Source: Streptomyces sp. MA5143a
Lineage (GTDB): Bacteria; Actinomycetota; Actinomycetes; Streptomycetales; Streptomycetaceae
Reading direction: 5' to 3'
Assembly (NCBI RefSeq): GCF_900290235.1
Contig: NZ_OLMK01000072.1
Location: 88,825 to 152,824, forward strand
DNA length: 64,000 nucleotides
Shown here piece by piece: positions 51,712 through 60,231 of this stretch. The notes below the pieces were generated by a model. The model was not told the origin of the DNA and searched no databases. It saw only the letters and a list, made by a program, of their open reading frames with translations. Made by a program: the position numbers and the translations under genes. Numbering within the stretch: position 1 is the stretch's first letter; each line of letters starts with the position of its first letter.

Positions 51712-51799
51712 AGCCGTGGCGCGACCCCGCCGTCGCGGATGCGACCGCGGTGCCGCGCCGATGCGACGGAAGACCGTCCGGGGCTGTCGCCCCGCCGGG

Positions 51800-51916
51800 T
51801 CAGAGGCAGAGACTGATGCTGGCCGCGCTCACACACGACAGCACGCTCAGGGAGCTGGGCCCGCCGGTGCCCGTGGTCTCGTCGGCTTCCATCGTCTGCA
51901 GGTCGAGGAGTGCCAT
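51800..51916 (-). CDS. amfS: Class III lanthipeptide precursor (SapB/AmfS family)
   Basis: A 38-residue peptide starting MALLDLQTMEADE; ATG at 51916 follows AAAGGA by 6 bases. The N-terminus MALLDLQ is the leader motif of AmfS/RamS. The core holds two SxxSxxxC motifs, SSLSVLSC and SAASISLC, each able to form one lanthionine- or labionin-type ring, the SapB topology. The product should be a morphogenetic surfactant peptide that helps aerial hyphae. The core sequence differs clearly from SapB and AmfS. Leader cleavage enzyme not seen in the window. Confidence 0.95.
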   Translation of the reverse strand: MALLDLQTMEADETTGTGGPSSLSVLSCVSAASISLCL

Positions 51917-51935
51917 GTCGATTCCTTTCGGTTGG

Positions 51936-51952
51936 GTTCCCCCGAAGGGGAC
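51936..51952 (-). other. cUUCGg tetraloop hairpin upstream of the precursor gene
   Basis: On the minus strand CCCC-TTCG-GGGG forms a very stable tetraloop hairpin about 20 bases before the precursor start, in the 86-bp gap after the synthetase gene. It may protect the short precursor mRNA from upstream decay or mark a processing site. Confidence 0.6.
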
Positions 51953-52002
51953 TTGGGGACGGGGGTGGTGCGTCACGACTCCGTCAGGCACGGAGCCGCG
52001 TC

Positions 52003-54627
52003 TCAGGGCCGCCGTGGCGGCGGAAGGAACGGCAGGTGGGGCCGGGCGTCGTCGGCGAGCGCCGCGCCGAGGGCCAGCAGGCACCCCGCCGTTCCGGTAC
52101 CGAGGTCCATGGAGAGCCGCATCAGGTGACTGCCGGGGAAGGCGAGTTGCCCCTGGTACGGCATGGCGTGCCAGCCGAGTGCGTCGATCTGCTCCCTGAG
52201 CAGGTCACGGGGCGCGCCCGTCCGCGCGAGATGGAGGATCATCCCGGCCCGGCCGTCGAACAGACCGGGCTGCACGTAGAAGCGGTAGGTGGCGGCGGCG
52301 AGCACACCCGCACGGGCCCGCTCGAACTCTCCGCCGGCGCCGGGCCCGGCGGGGAGCCCCCTCGCCGCCAGGTAGTCGTCGAGGACCATGCCGACGCCCG
52401 CCCCGCCGTCGCCGAGGTACGGCAGCGTCCGCCAGCCCTCGTCGACGGCCAGGCCGCCGTTCTTCTGCTCGACGAGGCACTCCAGGTCGAGTCGCAGGGC
52501 GTCGCCCGCCGCGTCGAGGAGCGCCCGGTCGCCCGTCGCCTCGTACCGGCGCAGCAGGAGGAGCGCGGGACCGCTCGCGCCGCGCAGCAGGCCGGCGCGT
52601 CGGCGGGGTGGCGCGGGGCGGGGTTCGGCGAGGCGCCGCACGAGGAGCGCCGCGATCTCGTCGGCCCGTGCGTCCAGCTCCGTCTCGCCGGTGGCCCGTG
52701 CCAGGTGCCCGAGGACCAGTCCGAGTCCGGACAGGCCGCCGCGCAGGTCGGAGGAGAGCTTGTGCCACTTCTCGGACAGGACCTGCTCGACGAGGTCGAG
52801 GGCCCGCCCCCGGTGACCGAGCAGGTCCAGGACGTACGCCACCCCGGCGAGCCCGTCGTACAGGCCGAGCGGAGTACCGAGGGGCACCGGGTCGGTGCGG
52901 TCGAGCAGCCAGCGCTCGCCCTCCTCGTACCGCTCGGCCCCCGTAGCGGACAGCGCGTACAGCACGCCGGCGGCGCCGTGGGCGAGGCCGAGACCGCCGC
53001 CGTCCGAGAACTGGGCGACGTCACCGGGGAAGAGCCGGTCGTCCCGCTCCGGTGTGGCCGACGCCAGGATCGCCTTGACCATCGAGTCCCGGCTGTACGG
53101 CCAGTCCACGGGCGCGGCGAGCGACGCGAACGGCGAGGCCCCGGCGGGGACGACGGAGGCGCCGCCACCCACGGGACCAGGCCCCCGTACGATCTCGGCG
53201 ACCGCCTCGTCCAGGAACCGTCGCGGCACGGCCGGGAACTGTCCCGCGATCACCTCGGCCAGATGCGCGGCCTTCGCCCGGTCGATCACGAGGAGCGAGG
53301 TGACCGGCAGGAACAGCGCGAGGCGCAGACAGGCGAGGGCGTAGCGGTCGACGTCGGGGCCCGTGCGGTCCGGGGGCGCCAGGAAGCCGGGGTGGGCGAC
53401 GATCTGGCGGCCGTTCTCCTCGGCGGGGGCCGCCGCCTCGAAGTCCAGCAGGGACACCGACCGCTCGTCCGGCGCGATCATGATGTTGAAGACGTGCAGG
53501 TCGTTGAAGACGATCCCGCGCGCGTGCACCGCCGTGACCGCCTCCTCGACGGCCCGGTGGACGCGTAACGCCCAGTCGGTGTAGGCGGCCACCGCGTCCG
53601 GGTCGGGATCGGGGGCCAGCAGCGGGTGCCGTTCGGCGACGTACGAGTTGAGCGGGCGGCCCTCGACGAAGTCCATGACGAGGAAGCGGTGGTCACCGAG
53701 GGTGAACCAGTCGAGGACCTCGGGTACGACGCCCAGCCCCGACAGCCGCTCCAGCGCGGCCCTCTCCCGCTCCAGCCGGGTCACCGCGTCGGCCCCGTCG
53801 GCGGCCAGCCCGGCGTGCGGGCGCCCCTCCTTGAGAACGACCTTGCGCCCGTCACGGGTGTCGGTGCCGACGTAGACCCCGCCGCCGTTGGAGAAGTGCA
53901 GGGCCTTCTCGATGCGGTAGGGCAGATCACCGACCGTGGTGGTGTTCCGCGCCGCCAGCTGCGGTGCGAGGAACGCGGGCAGCGTCACCCACTCGGGTAC
54001 ATGGAAGGTCGGCTTCCGCTGGTCCGGCACCAGGGTGCCCGAACCGTCACGGACCGCCGGCACGAGCGAGCCGCGCTCGTCGACGACGAAGGACCGGGCG
54101 AACGCGCCGTAGCGGACGTAGAGGGGACCTTCGTTCCAGCGCAGGTCGGTGAGGATGTACGGGCCGTCGAGGCCCTCCAGGAGGGCGCCCAGTTCCCGCA
54201 GGACGAGATGCAGCTGCTCCTCGTCGGCCGGGTAGAGCGTCACGAACTTGCCGCTGGTGTCGCGGCCCGCGTACTTGGCGTTGCGCAGATGCAGCAGATG
54301 CGGGCCGGGCACGAACTTGAACGGGATCAGCCGGGGCACGCAGTAGTCCCACACGGTCGCCGCGATCCGCTCCGCGTTCGCCCGGGTGGCGGAGGCGTGC
54401 ACCTTCCAGCCCTGGGTGGGCGCGGGTCGCGGACGGCCGGCTCCGTCGACGGGCGTCAGGGTCAGCCAGTCGCCCATCCGGGCGGCCCGCCAGCCCTCGG
54501 GCACCGCCCGGCGGGCCGTCTCGTACTCGGGCGCGGTCGTGTCGGCGCGCTCACCGGCCGAGAGCCGGTCCGGTGTCTCGTAGAAGTGTCTGTCGGCGAG
54601 CGCGTACGCCTCGTACCGCTTGTCCAT
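52003..54627 (-). CDS. lanKC: Class III lanthipeptide synthetase LanKC (RamC/AmfT-like)
   Basis: An 874-residue three-domain enzyme. The N-terminal lyase region (to about 220, ...CVPRLIPFKFVPGPHLLHLRNAKYAGRDTSGKFVTLYP) is followed by a Ser/Thr kinase domain (HFSNGGGVYVGTDTRDGRKVVLKEGRP; HARGIVFNDLHVFNIMI with catalytic Asp; SLLDFEAA metal Asp) and a LanC-like cyclase without the zinc Cys/His ligands, as usual in class III. It phosphorylates and dehydrates Ser in the precursor and forms the rings. Leu354 is encoded by TTA (plus strand 53566-53568), so translation should need bldA tRNA. Confidence 0.95.
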   Translation of the reverse strand: MDKRYEAYALADRHFYETPDRLSAGERADTTAPEYETARRAVPEGWRAARMGDWLTLTPVDGAGRPRPAPTQGWKVHASATRANAERIAATVWDYCVPRLIPFKFVPGPHLLHLRNAKYAGRDTSGKFVTLYPADEEQLHLVLRELGALLEGLDGPYILTDLRWNEGPLYVRYGAFARSFVVDERGSLVPAVRDGSGTLVPDQRKPTFHVPEWVTLPAFLAPQLAARNTTTVGDLPYRIEKALHFSNGGGVYVGTDTRDGRKVVLKEGRPHAGLAADGADAVTRLERERAALERLSGLGVVPEVLDWFTLGDHRFLVMDFVEGRPLNSYVAERHPLLAPDPDPDAVAAYTDWALRVHRAVEEAVTAVHARGIVFNDLHVFNIMIAPDERSVSLLDFEAAAPAEENGRQIVAHPGFLAPPDRTGPDVDRYALACLRLALFLPVTSLLVIDRAKAAHLAEVIAGQFPAVPRRFLDEAVAEIVRGPGPVGGGASVVPAGASPFASLAAPVDWPYSRDSMVKAILASATPERDDRLFPGDVAQFSDGGGLGLAHGAAGVLYALSATGAERYEEGERWLLDRTDPVPLGTPLGLYDGLAGVAYVLDLLGHRGRALDLVEQVLSEKWHKLSSDLRGGLSGLGLVLGHLARATGETELDARADEIAALLVRRLAEPRPAPPRRRAGLLRGASGPALLLLRRYEATGDRALLDAAGDALRLDLECLVEQKNGGLAVDEGWRTLPYLGDGGAGVGMVLDDYLAARGLPAGPGAGGEFERARAGVLAAATYRFYVQPGLFDGRAGMILHLARTGAPRDLLREQIDALGWHAMPYQGQLAFPGSHLMRLSMDLGTGTAGCLLALGAALADDARPHLPFLPPPRRP

Positions 54628-54705
54628 GCGTGTCCCCCCGGGTCGTGAGCCGTGTCCCTGGGCCGTGTGCCGTCGAGCCTTCCAGCCGGGCGGGGCGGCC
54701 CGACA

Positions 54706-54750
54706 GTCACGGCTGTCACCAGAAAGCCGTCACGCGTGTCACGCGATCAC
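54706..54750. promoter_or_regulatory. GTCAC direct-repeat array between lanKC and a SpoIIE gene
   Basis: GTCAC occurs at 54706, 54715, 54729 and 54738, with ATCAC at 54746. The copies form two pairs with 9-bp register, the second pair 23 bp after the first. The first pair is also part of GACAG...CTGTC. This is the expected position for the cluster regulator to bind, about 80-120 bp upstream of lanKC. Confidence 0.55.
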
Positions 54751-54879
54751 TGTGCGGAACGCATGCGTAAAGACTTGTTCGGGGCGTTTCGATCCCCGCT
54801 GTGCGCGATGTGTGTCCCGGCCTCCCCGGAACGGCCACAGGGGCTGCGCGCACGTGCCGGAAGCGCTGTAATTACGGAC

Positions 54880-57300
54880 GTGGTCAGTGAGGGCGCGGCG
54901 GGACACGGAACGAGGAAGCCGCGTGCCGAACTTGCCCTCGCGGCCCTCGCCGACGACCTCGACCCACGCGACCGCCTCCACGCCATCCTCGAACAGGTGC
55001 TCGTCTTCACGGAGGCGACGCTCGCCGCCGTCTACACCCCGGACGACGAGGGCGAACGGCTCTCCCTGACCGCGTCGGCCGGCGTCCCCACGAACCTGTA
55101 CGGGCTGCTCGACAGCTATCCCACGTCCGGTGCCACCTCCCTCGCCGAGGCGGTCCGTACGGGCCGGCCGGTGTGGCGCGGCTCCGCCGACCTCGTCCAG
55201 GACGCGGACGCCCGCCGATCGGTCGTGGGTGAGTTCTCGGTGGGGGTGCTGCCGCTGGACGAACGGGGCTGTCTGCTCGCCGTGAGCGACGACCTGGACG
55301 GTTTCGCCGCCGAGGACCGGCGGTGCCTCGACCTGTTCGCGGAGGCGGTCGCCCGGGCCGCCCCGGCCCCGCCGCTCGGACCGGGCGCCTCCTTCGACCT
55401 GGCCATGGACACCGGGCAGGTCGAGGTCGACGACCAGCTGCTGGAGCTGTTCGGGATCGGCCCCGACGACTTCGAGGGCCGGATCGAGACCCTGCTCGCG
55501 ATGACCGTGCCCGAGGACCTGCCCGCCGTGATGTCCGTCGTCGAGGCCGACCACATGTCCATCGGCGACCGGGAGCTGGAGTTCCGCATCCTGCAGCCCT
55601 CCGGCGAACAGAAGTGGCTCAGGCTGCGCGGCCGGCTGCTGCCCGGCGGCGAGGACCGCCCGGCCCGCCTCGTCGGCACCGTCGCCGACGCCTCCACCCT
55701 GCGCACCGGCCGCGGCGACGTGGCCCGCGTCCAGCGCCTCGCCGCCGCCCTCGCCACCGCCGGCACCGTCCGGGACGTCAGCCAGGCCGTCGTCGCCGCT
55801 CTGCGCAAGCCCCTCCAGGCGGACCGGATCGCCCTCGCCGAACTGGAGGGCGAACGCCTCGTCGTCACCGTGCTCGACCCGCCCCAGCCCGAGGCGTGGC
55901 CCGAGGTCTGGCGCACCGAATGGCGCTCCGAATGGCCCGACGCGCCGGTACGCACCATGCCGACCCTCGCCACGGCGCTCCGCGAGGGCCGCGCCGCGAT
56001 CTGGCCCGCCGACGCCGATCTGGAGCCCGCCCTCGCCGAGGTCGGACCGGGCGGCCTCGCCGTCTTCCCGCTGTCGGCCGGCGGCCGGATGGCCGGAGCC
56101 TGCCTGATCGGCTGGGACAGCCCCCACGACTTCGGTCCCGAGGAGCGGGCCCTGCTCACCGCCGCCGCGGGCCTGGCGGGTCAGGCCCTGATGCGCGCCC
56201 ACGCCTTCGACGCCGAACACGAACTCGTCGGCATGCTCCAGCGCACCCTCCTCCCGCGTCGCCTGCCGGAGCTGCCCGGCGCGGTCGCCGTCGCCCGCTA
56301 TCTGCCCACCACCGCCGGGCTGGAGGTCGGCGGCGACTGGTACGACGTGATCCCCCTGCCCGACAACCACGTGGCGTTCGTCATCGGCGACGTCCAGGGC
56401 CACAACGCGGGCGCCGCCACCCTCATGGGCCAGATGCGCACCGCCCTGCGCGCGTACGCCGTCGAGGGGCACCCCCCGGACGTCGTCGTCGCGCACGCCA
56501 ACCGCCTCCTCGTCGACATGGAGACCGACCTCTTCGCCACCTGCTGCTACGTCGACGTCGACATGGAGGAGGGCCTGGCCTGGTACGTCCGCGCCGGCCA
56601 CATCCCGCCCGTGCTGCGCCATCCGGACGGCACCGCCGAGATCACCGAGTCCGAGGGCGGACCCCCGCTCGGCGTCCTGCGGCAGGCCGACTTCCCGATG
56701 GCCTCGCTGCGCCTGGCCCCCGGCGCCCTCCTCGCGCTGACCACGGACGGCCTCGTAGAGTCCGCGGACCTCGACGTGGAGGACGGACTCGACCAGCTCG
56801 CCTCCGGCCTGTCCGCCGCCGACCCCGCCCACCTCGGCGTCGTCGCCGACACCCTGCTCGGCGGCGCCAACCGCGACGACGACGTGGCCCTGCTCCTGGT
56901 CCGCTACGACGGCATGGCCCTGCGTCCGCGCCGCGAGAACTGGACGGTGTGGCGGTTGCCCCAGGCGGTCGGCCAGGCCCGCCGCTACACCCGGCGCGTC
57001 CTGCGGGCCTGGGGCATCCGGGACGAGGCGGACGCCGTCCTCCTCGTGGTCTCCGAGCTCGTCACCAACGCCCTCGTGCACACCGACGGCCGGGTCCGCC
57101 TCGACCTCACCCTCCTCCAGGACCGGCTGCGGATCGCCGTCGCCGACAACTCGCCGCGCACCCCCATCAAACCGGCCAACATCGGCTGGCAGGCCACCGG
57201 CGGCCGCGGGATCCTCCTCGTCGAGGCCATGTCGGCGGCGTGGGGCACCCTCCCGGTGAGCGGCGGCAAGCAGGTGTGGGCGGAGATCCCCATCGGCTGA
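54880..57300 (+). CDS. GAF-PAS-GAF-SpoIIE phosphatase-HATPase (third of three)
   Basis: An 806-residue protein. Order: GAF (ILEQVLVFTEATLAAVYTPDDEGERLSLTASAGVP), PAS-like (FDLAMDTGQVEVDDQLLELFGIGPDDFEGR), GAF (AALRKPLQADRIALAELEG), SpoIIE/PP2C (MLQRTLLPRRLPELPGAVAVARYLPTTAGLEVGGDWYDVIPL, VIGDVQGHNAGAAT, DDDVALLLVRYD), and HATPase (LLVVSELVTNALVHTDGRVRLDLTL, TGGRGILLVEAMSAAWG). The GTG at 54880 has no ribosome site; TGTAAT 7 bases upstream suggests a leaderless mRNA. It is divergent from lanKC and shares the GTCAC-rich region. Confidence 0.88.
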   Translation: MVSEGAAGHGTRKPRAELALAALADDLDPRDRLHAILEQVLVFTEATLAAVYTPDDEGERLSLTASAGVPTNLYGLLDSYPTSGATSLAEAVRTGRPVWRGSADLVQDADARRSVVGEFSVGVLPLDERGCLLAVSDDLDGFAAEDRRCLDLFAEAVARAAPAPPLGPGASFDLAMDTGQVEVDDQLLELFGIGPDDFEGRIETLLAMTVPEDLPAVMSVVEADHMSIGDRELEFRILQPSGEQKWLRLRGRLLPGGEDRPARLVGTVADASTLRTGRGDVARVQRLAAALATAGTVRDVSQAVVAALRKPLQADRIALAELEGERLVVTVLDPPQPEAWPEVWRTEWRSEWPDAPVRTMPTLATALREGRAAIWPADADLEPALAEVGPGGLAVFPLSAGGRMAGACLIGWDSPHDFGPEERALLTAAAGLAGQALMRAHAFDAEHELVGMLQRTLLPRRLPELPGAVAVARYLPTTAGLEVGGDWYDVIPLPDNHVAFVIGDVQGHNAGAATLMGQMRTALRAYAVEGHPPDVVVAHANRLLVDMETDLFATCCYVDVDMEEGLAWYVRAGHIPPVLRHPDGTAEITESEGGPPLGVLRQADFPMASLRLAPGALLALTTDGLVESADLDVEDGLDQLASGLSAADPAHLGVVADTLLGGANRDDDVALLLVRYDGMALRPRRENWTVWRLPQAVGQARRYTRRVLRAWGIRDEADAVLLVVSELVTNALVHTDGRVRLDLTLLQDRLRIAVADNSPRTPIKPANIGWQATGGRGILLVEAMSAAWGTLPVSGGKQVWAEIPIG

Positions 57301-57312
57301 CACCCTGGTGGT

Positions 57313-57816
57313 GTGCGCCTGCTCCTGATGTCCGACACCCACCTGCCCCGACGCGCCAGGGCGCTGCCCGAGCGACTCCTCGCCGACCTCCCGCACGCCG
57401 ACGTGGTCGTCCACGCCGGCGACTGGGTCGACGAGGCCACCCTCGACCTCCTCGAACAGCGCTCCCGCCGCCTCATCGGGGTGTACGGCAACAACGACGG
57501 CCCCGCCCTGCGCGCCCGCCTCCCCGAGGTGGCCCACGCCGACCTCGACGGGCTGCGTCTCGCCGTGGTCCACGAGACGGGCCCGGCGAAGGGCCGCGAA
57601 CGCCGCTGCGCCGACCGCTTCCCCGACACCGACGTCCTCGTCTTCGGCCACAGCCACATCCCCTGGGACACCACCACCGACACCGGCCTGAGGCTGCTCA
57701 ACCCCGGCTCCCCGACGGACCGCCGCCGCCAGCCGCACTGCACGTACATGACGGCGACCGCGAGGGAAGGCGAGCTGAGGGACGTACGCCTGCACCGGCT
57801 GCCGCCCCGCACCTGA
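57313..57816 (+). CDS. YfcE/MJ0936-type metallophosphoesterase
   Basis: A 167-residue protein with the full calcineurin-like metal motif set: SDTHLP (D-x-H), HAGDWVD (GD), GVYGNNDG (GNND), VVHETG (H) and VFGHSHIP (GHSH). Such enzymes hydrolyse phosphodiesters using two divalent metals. GTG at 57313 lies 12 bp after the SpoIIE stop, so they may be co-transcribed. The physiological substrate is unknown. Confidence 0.88.
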   Translation: MRLLLMSDTHLPRRARALPERLLADLPHADVVVHAGDWVDEATLDLLEQRSRRLIGVYGNNDGPALRARLPEVAHADLDGLRLAVVHETGPAKGRERRCADRFPDTDVLVFGHSHIPWDTTTDTGLRLLNPGSPTDRRRQPHCTYMTATAREGELRDVRLHRLPPRT

Positions 57817-57876
57817 CCGTCACCGGAGCCCGTCGCGGTCGCCGCACGGCGTTCACGGGCCGGACGGTCAGGGCTG

Positions 57877-58980
57877 TCACGGGGCCGGCGGATGGATCAC
57901 CCCGGACCTCGCGGTCAGCGGCACCCCGCTGCCGCCCCATCTGAGCGCGACGATCTCGGCCGCGACGGACACCGCCACCTCCTCGGGCGTACGGGCGCCC
58001 AGGTCGAGGCCGACGGGGGAGCGCAGCCGGGCCAGCTCGGCGTCGTCCAGACCGGCCTCCCGCAGCCGCCGCATCCGGTCGTCGTGCGTACGTCGGCTGC
58101 CCATCGCCCCGATGTACGCGGCCGGACGGCGCAGCGCCACCTCCAGCAGCGGCACGTCGAACTTCGGGTCGTGGGTCAGGACGCAGACGACCGTGCGCCC
58201 GTCGGTGGGCGTCCCGCGCAGAAAGCGGTGCGGCCACTCGACGACCACCTCGACGGGGTCCGGGAACCGCCGCGGCGTCGCGAAGACGGGCCGGGCGTCG
58301 CACACCGTCACCCGATAGCCCAGGAAGACGCCGATACGGGCGACCGCGGCCGCGTAGTCGATCGCGCCGAACACCAGCATGCGCGGCGGCGGCGCGAACG
58401 AGTGCAGGAAGACGGTGACGGCGTCCTCGCGCCGCTCGCCGCGCGGCCCGTAGTGCCGCTCCACCGTGGCGCCCAGGGCCAGCTCCCCGCGCGCGTCGGC
58501 GGCGACCGCCGCGTCCAGCCCGGCCGCGCCGAGGGAGCCGGACACCGCCTCCGGCCGGACCGCGAGGGTGGCGCCGCGCGGCGCGGGGCCGTCGACGACG
58601 GTCGCCAGGGTCACCGGCCGGCCGGCGGCCACGGCCCGGACGACCTCCCCCAGCGCGGGGTCCTGTGCCGGTGTCACCCGCCGCACCAGCACATCGATCT
58701 CCCCGCCGCAGGTCAGCCCCACCGCGAACGCGTCCTCGTCGCTGTACCCGAACGTCTCCAGCCGCGCCTGCCCGGACGCCACCACCTCCTGGGCCAGCTC
58801 GAACACCGCGCCCTCCACACAGCCGCCGGACACACTGCCCACGACCTCACCGCCGGGGCCGACCGCCAGGGCGGCTCCCGGTTCGCGGGGCGCGCTCCGG
58901 GTCACCGTGACGACGGTCGCGAGCCCGAACGGGGCGCCCGCCGCGTACCACTCGCCGACCGCCGGGAGGACCTCACGCAT
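57877..58980 (-). CDS. XdhC/CoxI family protein
   Basis: A 367-residue protein; ATG at 58980 follows GAGGAG by 5 bases. N-terminal XdhC_CoxI domain (LATVVTVTRSAPREPGAALAVGPGGEVVGSVSGGCVEGAVFELA) and C-terminal Rossmann domain (MLVFGAIDYAAAVARIGVFLGYRVTVCDARPVF; AAYIGAMGSRRTHDDRMRRL). These proteins mature the molybdenum cofactor of xanthine dehydrogenase or CO dehydrogenase by aiding its sulfuration. No molybdoenzyme is in the window. Confidence 0.92.
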   Translation of the reverse strand: MREVLPAVGEWYAAGAPFGLATVVTVTRSAPREPGAALAVGPGGEVVGSVSGGCVEGAVFELAQEVVASGQARLETFGYSDEDAFAVGLTCGGEIDVLVRRVTPAQDPALGEVVRAVAAGRPVTLATVVDGPAPRGATLAVRPEAVSGSLGAAGLDAAVAADARGELALGATVERHYGPRGERREDAVTVFLHSFAPPPRMLVFGAIDYAAAVARIGVFLGYRVTVCDARPVFATPRRFPDPVEVVVEWPHRFLRGTPTDGRTVVCVLTHDPKFDVPLLEVALRRPAAYIGAMGSRRTHDDRMRRLREAGLDDAELARLRSPVGLDLGARTPEEVAVSVAAEIVALRWGGSGVPLTARSGVIHPPAP

Positions 58981-59147
58981 GGCCGCTCCTCTCACCACCC
59001 CCGCGGTTCCAGCCTCCGACAGTTCCGCCCCCGCCGCCCCTCCGGCCCGGAAGCCGCGCACCGCCGGGCCCCGGGGAAGCGCCCCACGGGTCCCAGGAGC
59101 CGCGGACGGGCCGTTTCGGACCCGGCCCGCCAGGGGACCCGGCAGCC

Positions 59148-60119
59148 ATGGTGCACATCGGATACACGATGATGACCGAGCAGGCCGGTCCCCGTGAGCT
59201 CGTCGACCATGTCGTCCGGGCCGAGGACGCGGGCTTCGACTTCTCGGTCACCTCCGACCATTACTTCCCGTGGCTGCGCTCGCAGGGCCACTCGCCGTAC
59301 GCGTGGAGCGTCCTCGGCGCGGCGGCGCAGGCCACCTCCCGCATCCCCCTGATGACCTATGTGACGTGCCCGTCGTTCCGCTACCACCCGGCGGTGGTGG
59401 CGCAGAAGGCGGCGACGATGCAGCTGCTGTCCGAGGGACGGTTCCGGCTCGGGCTCGGCTCGGGCGAGAACCTCAACGAGCATGTCGTGGGCGGCGGCTG
59501 GCCCTCCGTCGACGTACGGCACGAGATGCTGGAGGAGGCCGTGGAGATCATCCGGGCGCTCTTCGAGGGCGGCCATGTGACCCACCACGGCTCCCACTTC
59601 GACGTGGAGTCAGCCCGGCTGTGGGACCTGCCGGACGAACCGCCGCCCCTCGGCATCGCCGTCTCCGGCGAGCAGTCCTGCGCCCTCGCGGGCCGGCTCG
59701 CCGACCTCGTCATCGCGACGGAACCGGACGGCGAACTGCTGCGGGCCTTCGACCGGCACGGCGGCGAGGGCAAGGCACGCGTGGGGCAGTTGCCGATCTG
59801 CTACGACCCCGACCGCGACACGGCCGTCCGGCGCGCCCACGACCAGTTCCGCTGGTTCGGCAGCGGCTGGAAGGTCAACTCCGAGCTGCCGCACCCCGAT
59901 TCGTTCGCCTCGGCCACCCGGTTCGTCCGGCCCGAGGACGTCGCGGAGTCCATCCCGTGCGGCGACGACCCGGACGCCTTCGTCGAGGCCGTACGCCCGT
60001 ACGCGGAGGCCGGGTTCACCGAGATCGCGCTGGTGCAGATCGGCGGCGAGTCCCAACCCGCCTATCTGGACTGGTCGGAGAAGACCCTGCTGCCCGCACT
60101 GCGCGCGGCGTTCGGCTGA
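59148..60119 (+). CDS. F420-dependent LLM-class oxidoreductase (G6PDH-like, TIGR03557 type)
   Basis: A 323-residue TIM-barrel protein. IGYTMMTEQAGPRELVDHVVRAEDAGFDFSVTSDHYFPW, PLMTYVTCPSFRYHPAVVAQKAATMQLLSEGRFRLGLGSGENLNEHVVGGGWPSVDVRHEMLEEAVEII and IPCGDDPDAFVEAVRPYAEAGFTEIALVQIG are typical of the F420-dependent glucose-6-phosphate-dehydrogenase-like group. It probably uses coenzyme F420 for hydride transfer; the substrate is not predictable. ATG at 59148 with AGGGGA upstream. Confidence 0.88.
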   Translation: MVHIGYTMMTEQAGPRELVDHVVRAEDAGFDFSVTSDHYFPWLRSQGHSPYAWSVLGAAAQATSRIPLMTYVTCPSFRYHPAVVAQKAATMQLLSEGRFRLGLGSGENLNEHVVGGGWPSVDVRHEMLEEAVEIIRALFEGGHVTHHGSHFDVESARLWDLPDEPPPLGIAVSGEQSCALAGRLADLVIATEPDGELLRAFDRHGGEGKARVGQLPICYDPDRDTAVRRAHDQFRWFGSGWKVNSELPHPDSFASATRFVRPEDVAESIPCGDDPDAFVEAVRPYAEAGFTEIALVQIGGESQPAYLDWSEKTLLPALRAAFG

Positions 60120-60161
60120 CACCGGACGGGCGTGCGCCGCGGGTGCCCGCCCGTCCGTCCC

Positions 60162-60192
60162 TTGCCGTCGAGTGCACTCCAACTCCTAGGCT
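60162..60192 (+). promoter_or_regulatory. MerR-type promoter (19-bp spacer) of the aldo/keto reductase gene
   Basis: TTGCCG (60162-60167) and TAGGCT (60187-60192) are separated by 19 bp, longer than the usual 17. The perfect palindrome GAGTGCACTC (60170-60179) sits in the spacer. This layout is the hallmark of promoters activated by MerR-family regulators, which untwist the long spacer. No merR gene is present in the window. Confidence 0.75.
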
Positions 60193-60231
60193 GACGCTCC
60201 CGACCCACCCCACCCGCGACGGAGCAACGGC

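Noticed and set aside
54739..57795. A 1,018-codon open frame on the minus strand
   Set aside because: Antisense to the third SpoIIE phosphatase and the metallophosphoesterase; there is no ribosome site or recognisable domain.
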